A stretch of DNA of 64,000 bases from Theristus sp. LFF4_11 (Eukaryota; Nematoda; Chromadorea; Monhysterida; Xyalidae): assembly GCA_030248135.1 (NCBI GenBank), contig JASANC010004652.1, forward strand, positions 62,001 to 126,000, in the 5' to 3' direction. Position numbers and translations under genes: made by a program. This document shows positions 1 through 11,089 of the stretch, in pieces (the stretch's first letter is position 1; every line of letters begins with the position of its first letter). The notes under the pieces were generated by a model. That model was not told the origin of the DNA. It did not search any database and was given only the letters and a program-made list of their open reading frames with translations.

Positions 1-86
1 AAAAACCCTCTGGTTTTGCTCAGTACGCTGTAGGATAATTTGAATACATCCTTGAAAACACATTTCTCTTAAATTAGACCTGTAAT

Positions 87-3000
87 TCAAGCGAGAACAA
101 CGTGAAAACTGACCAAGTCTGTCGGCTCCTCTGCCGGCTTTTCGTCGTCAATTTTGTGGCCGCGTTCACTTCCGTCTGTAGCAGTCGCCTCCGTCTCTTC
201 CAGCTGCTCGCTTTTCAACGCCTCTTCCAATTCCATCGACAGCGAAGCCGCCAATTCCTGTTGATTAGGCACATTTTAGTTGTGTATTTCCACATTTTCA
301 GCTTGTTCTTTCCAGCATTGAACAAAGAAAACAAAACGTTCACCAACCACCGTCTCCTGCTGCTCGTTTGCCGCCTTGTTCTCGATGACAGTCTCGTTGC
401 CCTGGAATAAATCAAAACACTGAAACCGATTGTCGCAAAAACCACCAGCAACAAGAGCACACCACAGTCGAACTCTTAAATCATAGGCAATCGGCCGATT
501 GGTTGGTGATCACGTGATGCGTGCTTTCTGGGCAGCACCGACTCCACCTCCACAGCAATGCCTAGGCAGAAAGCATGCACCAGTAATCACCAAGCAATCA
601 GCTGATTGCCTATAAGGGACAGTGCGACTGTAGTAGCTGCCACCAGCGCCACCTCATGCTCGTTGTCACTATCGAGCTCGTCCTTCACTTCGGCCGTCAG
701 TGGTTCGCGCAGTGTCGCCGGCTTCACTTCACGATCGTCGTCCACGATCGCGTCGTCCTGTTCCCCCGGTTGGCCGTCGACAGCAGCAGTCGGTGTTGTT
801 GCGGTGTCGTTCGTTTTCGCCAATCCAGCATCGAGCAACTGTTGCGTCAGAGCAGGTGCGGCGTCCGACGCGGCCGACACGCACGACACGCGCCAGACGC
901 CCTCAGCCGTCGGCGCGTCGAAGGTCACCTGCGAATGAGAAGAATGAGAAGAAGAGAAAGAAGAATGAATCATACGCAGTGGTGGAAACGTGCGGCGCGC
1001 ACCGTAGACGTGCGAGCGGGGGTGGCGTACCAATGCGCGCAGTCCTGAACACCGGTGTGCGTGTAGCCCGCAAGAAATTTTTGCGGTGGCATTTTGTCGA
1101 CACACCGGTTTGAGGGCAGCGCACCACTTTGAGAGCTGTGCACACCATTTGCCGGTGCAATGAAGCAAAGCTCGCGAAGTTTGCTCTTGCGGGCTGCACA
1201 CCGGTTTGAGGTACCCCACACGGTCGCGCGGCTATGGTGCGCACACAGACATTGCCGCTGTGCATCGCATGACCGCCGGGAGCGGCCAGCCGCACCAGAT
1301 TTCACCAATCACCACACTGTCGCATGCGCATGCGGTGATGGAATGGTGGCTGAAATAGACCAGCGGAACAATTCGATGAACTGCGCTGTGTGTGTACAAG
1401 CAATAGATCAGCACAAGCAATCTAATCTCTCTCTGATCGGTTGCACGCTTGCACCATGTGGGCACAACCACCAACATCAGCGAGTCAGTCACGAACGCAC
1501 ACCAAATCGTTCACCCTGAATGCACCCAGTCACCACGCCACCACTCTCCAGCCACCGTCCACCAACGTTGACGGGCGTCTCGCTGTCGACCATGTTCAGC
1601 AGCTTCTCAGTCGCCTCGTGCGGCCACCGAGCACTCGCATCAGCCGGCTCGATCTCGTCGCCGATCGTGCAGCACACGGCCAGCGGATGCACGAGCATCG
1701 CGGCGCTCGTGTCGCTCAGCAGCTGGTACAACGCCTCGATCGGTTTCTCCTCGGAGTTGCCTGGAAAACGCGGGCAAACCTGAGTAAAGTTTACGCCTAC
1801 AGTCCATCTGGAAAATACAGTGGCGGCCAAAAGTTTGGAAACCCCCATGCGCGCGCGCGTGTGTGGTGGTATATGCGTGCTTTTATTATGCGTGTCTCCC
1901 CAACACATGCTAGCTTTGTGTTTATGAACACAACAATTGCTTGTTCCAAAAATCAAAAATTTACTGCTTATGTGCATAGTAATAACGCAAAAATGCGCGA
2001 TATGCAGCGCACGCAGGGGTTTCCAAACTTTTGGCCGCCACTGTACAGGGTGAACCAAAAAAAGGTTCCAATTCTAAAATGCTCTCACTGGCGTGTGCTG
2101 AGGTGTTTAGAGCTGAAAATTGGAACACTATTAGAAAACAGTTGGAGGTTTTTCTGACTATTTTTTTTTTCACGGTATGTTGCCCCTATCACTCACTACA
2201 GCAGAATATCTGAAAAACATGAAAAATCGACAAATGTGGTGAAATGCAGAGGGTTAATTTAGCTGTAACAAAGACTAAATGATGAACGTTGGTGACAACC
2301 TGAGTGTTCACAACTCAAAAAAAGATGAAAAAACAATATGCACACACAGTAGCTTGGAAATGCCGAATGCTGAATTGCATTTAAACAGTCATTGATCAAC
2401 CTGATGTTTCACTTCGAGTCTGAGCGTGCGTGAGCGGTTCTGCCCAGAACAGATGCGAATTTATCTTTCCAGGTGCAAACTGTTTTTCTTTTTTTAATTC
2501 ACACAATTTGCCACTCTGATACAATATTTTTCACCATAGCAGACTGGTTATTTTCTGCAGTGAAAGATGCAATTCCATTTTCAGTCGTTGCTGCCATCAT
2601 GGTTAAGTGGACGGCAGAGAAGCGAGTCTGGTGTGCCAATTGGTCGAAACATGCGAATAACTTTTCCATAGTGGTTCGGCAATTTGTACAAAATTCAATT
2701 TTGCCCCGCATGGCGATACATTAGTTCGGAAGTCCGTTTATGAGCAATGATAAACAGTGAGATTATGAATGAACGTTGTTTTTCGTCAAAAATCGCTATT
2801 TTTTGAAAATTGCACTGTAAAAAATGAACAGAAACGAGTAAACCAAGCAAAATTTGATCACAAAAAATTCTCAAAGTGTTCTAACAGTGTTCCAAGTTTT
2901 AAGCCATGAGGTTCTTGTTTCAGCTAAATCAACCCTCTTTATTTCACCACATTTGTCGATTTTTCATGTTTTTCAGATATTCTGCTGTAGTGAGTGATAG

Positions 3001-6000
3001 GGGCAACATACCGTGAAAAAAAATAGTCAGAAAAACCTCCAACTGTTTTCTAATAGTGTTCCAATTTTCAGCTCTAAACACCTCAGCACACGCCAGTGAG
3101 AGCATTTTAGAATTGGAACCTTTTTTTTGGTTCACCCTGTATATGCAACGTGACGTGATCACCAACCAATCGGTGCTGAGAACTGCTCATGACCAACCAA
3201 TCAGCGCTGAGAATTGCCATGACCAGCCAATCAGCTAGTTGCATATATTATCCAGATGGACTGTAGATTACAACCTGTTCAGTTGATCGTGTTCAAACCA
3301 ATCGATTGTACTGCCAAACAGCCTTTGAAACCAGCAAACCACCAAACACAGACCATAGTCAATGAATCGCACAGTTGCCTTTTCGCCCTCAATATGCTCG
3401 ATGACCGATCGATACCAGTCACCCTCGTACAATGCCAGACACAAATGGCCCACACGCAACTGGTCACCAGTGAGGCGATGCTTGCCAGTCACATTCGCGT
3501 CCGTCACCGCCAGCAACTACAAATCAATCGCAGTTGTAGAATATTCGCAAAGAAATCAACTATGGAGCTTCTCTGCATGTTCGTCTGCCGGCCAACATCA
3601 GATGGAGAGGATGGGTGGGCGGTGGGCGTGGCCTCGACAGCGTCAGTTCTGTGCCCCCTTCAACCACTTGAGCGGCAAAAACTAAGCAAAACTGAGCAAA
3701 ACACCGACCATTTGCGACCAGTCGACCGGTTGCAAGAAGAAACGCGCCAATGTCGACTCATCGCCGTCCTCGCGCAGGCACGCCATCGTATCGCCCGGCT
3801 TGATCGGCGCTGCTGGCAGACTGCTCACCTGCGATCGAACGACAACCGAAATGCAACAAAAAGTAAGGTTCGTTCGCTTTTTACGCGTGTCGTCGGGAGC
3901 TCAACACAATTGTTCATACTTCCAATGACTCACTCTAAACGTCAGCATTTACAAAAGCGTCGTTGCTGTGCATTGCCGCATGTTCCAACATAAAATGCAT
4001 AAAGAGAGGTCGTCGCTTGCAGTGATGCGCCATTCAACAATTGCTCTCAATGGACGCAAACACCGGTCTAACCGCAGTTGCAGTGGCGCCCACACCGACA
4101 GCCATTGCAACCGTCGCCACCGGTGCGACCGGCCGTGCCAGCGACTCGTCGAGCGCCTCGACGCGATCCTCAGCCAGTAGCTTCTTGCCGATGTCGCCGC
4201 CCAGCTCGTCGCCCATGTCGATGCGCACCGCCCACGTGCCGTCCGCGTCTTGCTTCACGAACGTCACCTGAATGAAACCACTGAAACGTCACAATCAGAA
4301 ATGAGCGCAACTAAGCCTATTGATTGATTGTTGCAAAAGAGCGACTGGATTGGCTACGATTGAATTCGGCTCGCCGACTGGTCGTCGTCGTACCAGAGTG
4401 ATGCTGTGATCAAGATTGTTTGGCTGGGCAGCCAAATGGTTGCACTCTGAGACAAAATGGTTGCACCGTTGGTTGATTTTTGGCTGTATCGTCTTGCGGT
4501 TTTTGAAAAAAAAGCAGTCTCGTGTCTCGTCTCGTCTCGCGGCAACCCTGGTGATGGAACGTGCTGCGCCGGCCGCAATGCGGTGCGTATATGCATAGCG
4601 GGGAAGGGGGGATTGGCGGCGTTGTGCACCGCGTGGCAACAAACGCACCAGGTCCCATTACACCGCCACGCAAATTTAGAAGCGAGAACTGCGGCACTTT
4701 ATAAATGTGACGCAAGCCAGCAACAGCAGCCACACTGACGTTGCGCGTCTGCTCATCGCTGATGCCCGATCGGAGCATCTCATTCAGTTCGTTCGTGTAC
4801 TTCGCCTCGTCCTGTTGTCCGTCGGCACTCTTCGGTTGCACACCGTACAAACGACACGGGATCGACAACGCCGGCGAGTCACGCACAATCGCGTTTGTGT
4901 AGCCAGCCAGCTGGTACACGTCCTTGGCCGACTTCGTCTCGGCGTTACCTGCATCGCACAAAACCACATTCAAGGGAACACAAAAACAAGTAAGCGAGAA
5001 AACAACCAGAATGGATCGAGTTTCAGATCGAGATCTGCGTTACCTGCTGCACAAAAATGAATTCATGAAAAAAGAATCCACCAGAACAGATTTCAAATTG
5101 TACAAACTTTTAATTTGTTCTGTGAATTTAAACACAACCTTTTTGAAACTTGTTTAAACCAGTTCTAAAAACAAAGAATCCCGTCTCGTTAATTTCAAAA
5201 TGTCTGCCAAAATAACAGAACAAACCATAATCCACAAATCGCACGAGCACTTGATCGCCATCGACGGCCTCAACTTGTGCGCGGTACCAATCATCTTGGA
5301 ATGTGGCAAGGCAAGCGTGGCCGACACGCAGTTGCTGCTTGTTCAGTGCGATATGACCGTCTGGCACTGCGTCAACCATGCTGTCTAACTGCAATCAAAT
5401 CACAGCCGTTTGTCTTTATTTTTCTCAAGCTGCTTTTACTGATCGAGTGCGGTAAATGACAAAAAAAACGCACATCGCTCGCGCACAACTGCAAGTAGAA
5501 CTTGTCCAGCGTTGAGTTGTCGCCGTCAGCGCGGTAGCACTCAGCAATCGATTTCTCCGTGACCGCCGGTGGTGCAATCGATTCCACCACCTGCAATGAA
5601 TGGAAAAATGCAACTTTTTTGCGCAGTTTACAATTTTAGATTGCAAAAAATAAACCTGAAACGCACATCATTTTTGCTGTCTCCAAAGCCGAGGCCAGCG
5701 GCCGGTTTCTCAGCGGACGCGCTCGCGGTTGTCGCAGACTGAAAGTGACGCAGCCATAATGAACCTTGGTGAATAACTAAACGTAAATTTGGATTCACTA
5801 AAAGCAAAAGCCATACAAAGCACAAACCTCATCGCTCTTGCTCTCTGTTTTGTTGTTGTTCGGTTCAGTGGTGCCAAACCCACTGCTGCTGCCCCCGCCA
5901 AACCCGCTGCTGCCCCCGCCAAAGCCGCCGCCGCCACCACCGAATCCACCACCGCCAGCACCGCTGTCCGATTTGCTTGCACCGCTTCCGAAACCTGGCC

Positions 6001-9000
6001 CAGAGAGTTGACCATAAAATTTGACCAAGAACTACTTCGTTCATTTATGTGCATCGCATTCGCATCACAGTTTAGTTATTGAAAGCCTTCTTCAAAAAAA
6101 CAATGAAAAACAACAAAAACAAAAAATCAGAGCCACAAACCTCCTCCTCCACCAAAGCCGCCACCACCGAATGCTCCACCTCCACTGTCGCCACCGCGGC
6201 CACCGCCAAATCCACCACCACCTCCACCGAAACCACCACCGCCGCCGCCACCATCTGAAATGAAAACAACACTTTTTGAGTCAGAGCCGAGAATAGAGAT
6301 GATTTATTCACTCTGTACTTATTTGATTTATTCCAGATAAAAAACACCAAAAAAATCCGAATCAGAAACAACTTCGCTTCTGGCCTGCATGCACACCGAC
6401 CTCTGTCCCGTCCACCGCCTCCAAATCGTCCACCGCCGCCGCCACGTCCCTGAGGACACTCCCTTGACCAGTGTCCCTCTTGGTCGCAGTTTCGACAGCG
6501 ACTGTTCGGCGGTGGCGCGCGACGCGGCTGCGGACAGTCACGCGCGAAATGGCCCTCCTCGTTGCAATTGCGGCATGCCGCTGCAAACGTTGGAACAGCC
6601 CAGCAGTTGAGTCTCACAGAGAAGATATAGTATCGTTACCTTTCGGCTTTCCTGTCAGTATTTATCTTCAGACTTTAATTTTCTTTACCTTACAGTTAGC
6701 TTTTCTCTAACGGATCTAACTTTATCTAACTTTAGACTTTGATCTCACCAAGAAGACGCAATAAAAATAGCGCGAAATTCTAATGTGGTTCCTGGCCAAG
6801 TCTTGTGTCCATGTCCAAATTCATTTTTTCTCCACCCACCAAACAGCACCATGACTCACTGCTACTAAAGTTCGCCCGTCCACCAGCGCCGCCTTCGCCT
6901 TTCTTCGGACAGTCGGACATCCAATGATCCCCCTGGCAAAAACGGCACGGCGCCGGCGGGGGGCCGCTGCGACCGCCACCACCGAAAGCGCCCCCGCCAC
7001 CCGAACGCTGCCCACCGAAACCGCCGCTGCCACCTGTGAAACGAATTTGAATAAAAAAACGTTCTGGCAAAAACAAGACACTTCAGAAAAAACTTCACCA
7101 ACGTTCATATTAATCAAGTCGCGATTAAAGCATTATTTTTGCTTAGACTTCGAAATGGAACGGACGGAGGGTGTGACGGAACTTGTGCCCGACTCAATTA
7201 AAATCACTGTGTCATAATAGAACGGAGAAAAGCAGAAAAAAGAAGGCAACAGCAAGCTGTTTCTTAACTACCGAAGCACGAACCACACCAACCAACACGG
7301 TTAATAAAAACACAGGCACATGGTAAGAAATATAAAAGATTGAATGATAGGCAAAATAAGATGGTTGAATTGAATAGAACGTCAAAATTTCAATTTGAAA
7401 AAGAAGAAACGCTTGACGGGTTGAAACAACATAAACACAACAACAACAACAACAACAACATCATCATACCATGGCGTCTATTGTGAAACGTCTCCACCGA
7501 CTGTCTATAGCCATATCCTACGAGAGAGGGTTCACCAAAAAATACCAGAAAATAAACAACACTTGTCAAACTTTACCATACAACAAACCAAAATGTGAAG
7601 AAGAAAAAACTCAAAACGTGAGCAACCTCCGCCACGTCCACCAAATCCACCCGCATCCTCTTGTCGGTCGTTGTTGTTGCCTCCGAACCCTCGGCCACCG
7701 CCTCCATCCGATCCTGCACAGAAAGAATCAATTTGTTGAGTTTCAACAAAAACAAATCAAAGCATTGACCCGGTGACACTGACGTTGTCCACCGAATCCA
7801 CCGCCGCCGCCGCTCTGCGCCGGACCGAAGCCGTCGCGTCGCGGGGGCCCACGGTCGCTTGCGGCCGCATCGTCACCACCGGCTTCCGCTTGCCCACCGA
7901 AACGACCGCCTAGCAAGTGTCAATGTTGAAATGGCTCGTTGATCAACTGATAACATTCAATCAAAACCTACCTCCTAGAAATCGCAAAATAATTTTTGTA
8001 AAACTGCCTCTCCAATCAAGCAAAACTCTGCGCCGACCACTGCCACGAAACGACTGTTGTTGTTGCTGCTGTTGCGGTGGTGGCTGCGCGACGGGCGGCG
8101 TTGGCTCGGGCGGCACCGGCAACACGGCTGGCGGCAGAGTGCTCAATGGCGCCGTACCACGGCAGATGCCGTTGATCGAAATGGCGTTGTCGCCGTCCAT
8201 GTACATCATGTCCACTGAGTAGCCGTGGTGATTGTTGCCGACTGAAATGCAATCGGCTTCTTTGAAACTGCCACAGCCGCCACTGGTACAGTCCATCTGG
8301 ATGATATTGTGGGTTTATTCAAACGTGTCCAGCCAGACTAAAATGACGTCATTTGGTTTAAAAACGCCCGTTTGTCAAAGTACAGGCATTAAAATGTCAG
8401 TTTGGTGTGAGTGTGACTGATTCGAGATTCACCATTTGCTTACGGGAAGAAATCGGCTAAACGGAAAGTCTGGTTTGCTGTGAACGACAAGCGCATGTTT
8501 TGCGGCACATGACGTCATTTCAGTGGGACACGTTTAAAAAAATAGGTCATATATATGCGTGCACTCTTGTCGTGCAGGCATTGCTGTGGCGACGGGCAGT
8601 TTGCCGACAGAGAGTGCACGCATCAACTGCACGTGTGCGCAACCAACCAATCCGCTAGTAGCATGAATCATCGAGACGGACTGTAGTGTTCATTGATGGG
8701 AAAGGGTTTCTACGTGGTTAAGTTGTTTATTTGGGTTTGCTGATTAGGACGACAGGCAACTTAACTTAGGATAAAAACGACACGAATAAGAACAGACGAA
8801 TACTGACCGGAAATTCAGCAAATTATAAGCATAGACAAAACGGAACGCTAAAAAATATGAACGAAACAAAGCTGTTGTTGATTTCTGTGCAGCATACGAA
8901 TGTTCCGTATTTTATTCTTTTATTGCATCGTCTTTATGCGTGAAGGCTCGAAGCTCAAAAATGCTTTCACCAGAAGCTCAAAAATGTTATCTCTACTGGT

Positions 9001-10532
9001 CAAGCGAAAAAACGAAAAGCAACCAGCTAGAACAGTCGTGACCTCAGTCACAATATGCGATGTGAACATGCAACAAAAACAAACAATGCTCGCGCTTAAA
9101 AAACAAAACAAAAAACACTGTCCGTCCACGATAAAAGCATTGACAAACAAATCAACAAACCGATTCTGATGGTGACCGGTCGATTATCGAGCGCCAAAAC
9201 GAAGTCTTGTTGTGAGATGGCCAAACGATTTACGCCGTGCAGCGCAACCTCAACAGCCTGCAGAAATTAGAAAACTTGCAACTTTTTGAACTTGTATCGA
9301 TCAAAAACAAAAACAAAAATTGCTCGACCTGCGGTGGAACATTGGCCAGTTCGTCTGTCAGTTTCTTGATCTTCTGCTTGTGCACGACTTCCTCGTTGCC
9401 GTAGTCGACAAAGAACACCTGAAAGAAACGAATACGAGATTGCTGCAAATGAGTAAATAAAAATGCAGCTGACAACGAACGACGATGCGAGCATGCGACA
9501 CAATGGAAACGAACGTGGCCAAACCTTCACGTCACGCGGATTCGGTCGCTCCACCACGCACGCACGATACCACATTCCATCGACTGCGTAGTACGCCGCG
9601 CAAATTTGCCCTGCGCGTCAAAAGAGAACGTGGACAAATCTTATAACTACGAATGGTCGTCTGAGGAATTGGAAAACACCCTGCTCTGTGCACCAGATTT
9701 TGGCTTATTGATCAATCACACTTCGGCACCAGATTTTGACTTGTTGATCAATCACACTTCGACTGAAAAATTGCTTGTTCACCTCGGCGCGGATTGATCA
9801 GCAGATCTTTGTCGGCTGGCTGATTCTGGTAGATCGCGGCCAATTGCTGCGACATGTTCAAAATCCGGTGTGTTTCATTGTCCAACTGCACGTAGATCTT
9901 TTGGTCGGCTGCAAAAAGATGAGCACTTGGTAGATGTAGATGTTGTAGATTGCCATGGAACGTAACGTCAACATTGTTGGAAAACGGTGTTTGAAAACAG
10001 ATAACTTGTCCGTGTTCATGTTGGTTTTGTTGCATTTGAGCAGTGAGTCAGTAGTGCAATTTGACTTCGAATTCTTTGATGGAGAACGTAAATAAAATTG
10101 AAAGAAAATGGCGTTCTCTGTACCCTTCTCTGGGTTAGCCCTGGCTAAAAACATCGCCTAAAATCCCAACAACAACAACAGAAAAGCAAAAACCGGAACA
10201 CACATATTGGATAGGCAACACGGCAGTCGAGGAATTCACCGACGAAGCCAGGGATATCCAACGCAGGCAGCTTGCAGACGTGCAACTGAGACACGACGCA
10301 CTCGCCATCGCTCAGTTTGCCATCGATCACGATGCCGCGCGTTCCGGCTGAGACAAAAAAATGTTGAAACGGTTGCTCATTTTGCCTTGTTGAAGGAATC
10401 AAGTCAAGCAAGTTTTGAAAGCAAAACCAACCAACCTAGCGTCGTCATGTATGTGAAGCCGGGTCCGCCGGTTCCAAGAACGACTTTGTACGGATAGCCG
10501 GATCCAGACGCCGACGCTCCCGAAACGGCCAT
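87..10532 (-). CDS. Multi-Tudor protein with FGG-repeat and CCHC zinc-knuckle region (24 exons)
   Basis: Exons, high to low: 10532-10436, 10347-10204, 9908-9783, 9610-9525, 9418-9329, 9257-9161, 8241-8038, 7909-7784, 7713-7627, 7033-6860, 6580-6401, 6254-6141, 5994-5828, 5738-5667, 5590-5474, 5388-5226, 4948-4740, 4267-4100, 3828-3709, 3516-3354, 1760-1567, 928-653, 401-351, 257-87. Phases join to 1131 codons plus TGA. Tudor domain 1 (residues about 81-240) has WYRACV and VFFVDYGNEE; domain 2 (about 589-807) WYRAQVE and VRFVDYG; domain 3 (about 808-1010) WYRSVIE and VRFIDYG. Between domains 1 and 2 lie a Pro/Gln stretch with Q7, FGG/RGG repeats and three zinc knuckles (residues about 375-460). 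The tail is acidic. Tudor domains bind methyl-arginine ligands and knuckles bind RNA, so a germ-granule or RNP scaffold is likely (inference). No DEAD-box helicase motif was seen. The first 80 residues are unrecognised. The end of exon 18 is a choice between two in-phase donors. Confidence 0.85.
484..612. mobile_element. Short palindromic MITE
   Basis: The ends are inverted: TAGGCAATCGGCCGATTG on the left matches the reverse complement of the right end, GCAATCAGCTGATTGCCTA. Similarity continues inward through GGTGATnAC and GCTTTCTG. At about 129 bp with no coding capacity it is a miniature element, sitting in the intron between exons 22 and 23 of the Tudor gene. Confidence 0.7.
1046..1213. 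mobile_element. Short inverted-repeat element
   Basis: ACACCGGTGTGCGTGTAGCC at the left is mirrored by GGGCTGCACACCGGTTTGAG at the right, and both arms contain GCCCGCAAGA or its complement. It is about 165 bp, without an ORF, in the intron between exons 21 and 22 of the Tudor gene. Exact ends are uncertain. Confidence 0.5.
1818..2043. mobile_element. Tc1/mariner-type MITE
   Basis: Perfect terminal inverted repeats begin CAGTGGCGGCCAAAAGTTTG and end with the complement CGGCCGCCACTG type sequence. TA flanks both ends. It is 226 bp with no transposase. This CAGTGG...GGCCAAAAGTTT terminus is typical of Tc1-like elements. It sits inside the family-A MITE. Confidence 0.85.
2046..3139. mobile_element. 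Mariner-type element with long (about 205 bp) inverted termini
   Basis: Ends begin CAGGGTGAACCAAAAAAAGG and are flanked by TA. About 205 bp at the left (2046-2255) recur inverted at the right (2937-3139) with few differences. The 680 bp interior has no transposase ORF, so the copy is non-autonomous. Its left TA is the right TA of the preceding element. Confidence 0.85.
6401..7033 (-). other. Zinc-knuckle exons of the Tudor gene
   Basis: Exon 7033-6860 encodes glycine-rich sequence and CRFCQGDHWMSDC. Its spacing, C-x2-C-x3-H-x4-C with HW after the GD, resembles the eIF3g zinc knuckle. Exon 6580-6401 encodes two classical C-x2-C-x4-H-x4-C knuckles, CRNCNEEGHFARDC and CRNCDQEGHWSREC, followed by GRGGGGGRFGGGG. 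The paired knuckles resemble those of CNBP and of nematode GLH helicases. Both exons begin and end in phase 1. Confidence 0.85.
7438..7466 (+). repeat. (AAC)n microsatellite
   Basis: Eight or so AAC units in the intron between exons 9 and 10 of the Tudor gene, followed by ATCATCAT. It could be the decayed tail of one of the AAC-tailed SINEs seen elsewhere in the window. Confidence 0.8.
8289..8683. mobile_element. Family-A MITE carrying a nested family-B MITE
   Basis: Ends are CAGTCCATCTGGA and the complement of CAGTCCGTCTCGA, each flanked by TA. The interior differs from the short family-A copies: it holds a second element at about 8319-8541 and a hairpin with arms GCGTGCACTCT/AGAGTGCACGC (about 8571-8621). 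The left end lies 48 bp from the splice acceptor of the Pro/Gln exon of the Tudor gene. Confidence 0.75.
8319..8541. mobile_element. Family-B MITE with TGACGTCA near both ends
   Basis: The inverted termini read like CAAACGTGTCC...AATGACGTCAT on both sides. Most of its length is repeated in reverse orientation at about 23830-24048, and a decayed partial copy occurs at about 16750-16820. No ORF. Confidence 0.7.
10095..10175 (+). mobile_element. 3' fragment of SINE family 1 with AAC tail
   Basis: ATGGCGTTCT, then TTCTCTGGGTTAGCCCTGGC and a tail CCCAACAACAACAACAG. The same 3' segment follows tRNA-like heads at 44616-44816 (reverse) and 61896-62060. It lies in the second intron of the Tudor gene. 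Confidence 0.7.
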
Positions 10533-10840
10533 TTTTGCGTCGCAGTTCGCAGTCACGTTTTGTTTGAGAATTGACTCTTAGTTAAATCGTTGAGATTTCT
10601 GGGCACTCCTTCCTTATTGCCGTGTTCTTTAAAATTGTTGAACTTGAATGTTGATTAATTGGTAATAACAAAATACTGAATTACTGAATAATCTATAATA
10701 CTAAGATAGTAACTGTGTATGTATGTAAGTCAGGTCCGTTCCGCTACGTTGATTGGCTATTAAAATTTACAAGTTTGAGCCAATTTTGCTATTTAAGTCA
10801 TCATCAGCTGAATACTCATACTCCATTTTCTAATGACAAC

Positions 10841-10978
10841 GCAAAGTTCAAATCGTCATTCCACATGACGTTAGTCATCATGATGCCTTTTGCTCAAGAG
10901 CGACACAATGCAAAGTTCAAATCGTCATTCCACATGACGTTAGTCATCATGATGCCTTTTGCTCAAGAGCGACAACAA
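10841..10978 (+). repeat. Two tandem 69-bp copies
   Basis: The unit starts GCAAAGTTCAAATCGTCATT and ends GCTCAAGAGCGAC. The copies begin at 10841 and 10910 and are nearly identical, suggesting a recent duplication. Confidence 0.9.
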
Positions 10979-11089
10979 ACAAGCGAGACAATCGTAAGAA
11001 TTGCAAGGACTCCATTGTAGACGATGGAGTTTTTTCACAAAAAACGAGTTTTTAAAACAATCGCTTGCAAGTTGATCGCTCTTTTTACA

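Larger units (their letters stand above)
1800..3263. mobile_element. CCAAT-rich TA-flanked MITE (family A), split by two later insertions
   Basis: The left end reads TA-CAGTCCATCTGGAAAA and the right end CCAGATGGACTG-TA. The right half carries the family core: three imperfect repeats of about 30 bp containing ACCAACCAATCAG or a close variant. The original element of about 150 bp is interrupted after CAGTCCATCTGGAAAATA by two further TA-flanked elements. CAG...CTG ends flanked by TA are typical of Tc1/mariner-derived MITEs. It lies in the intron between exons 20 and 21 of the Tudor gene. Confidence 0.85.

Noticed and set aside
5789..6082. Plus-strand Ala/Thr-rich open frame opposite the Gly-rich exons
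   Set aside because: It is the antisense shadow of GGC/GGT-rich coding sequence; the minus-strand frame has splice sites and family motifs, this one has none.
87..10532. Calling the gene a Vasa/GLH helicase
   Set aside because: No DEAD, SAT or HRIGR-type motifs were seen in any exon or intron frame; the flanking domains are Tudor.
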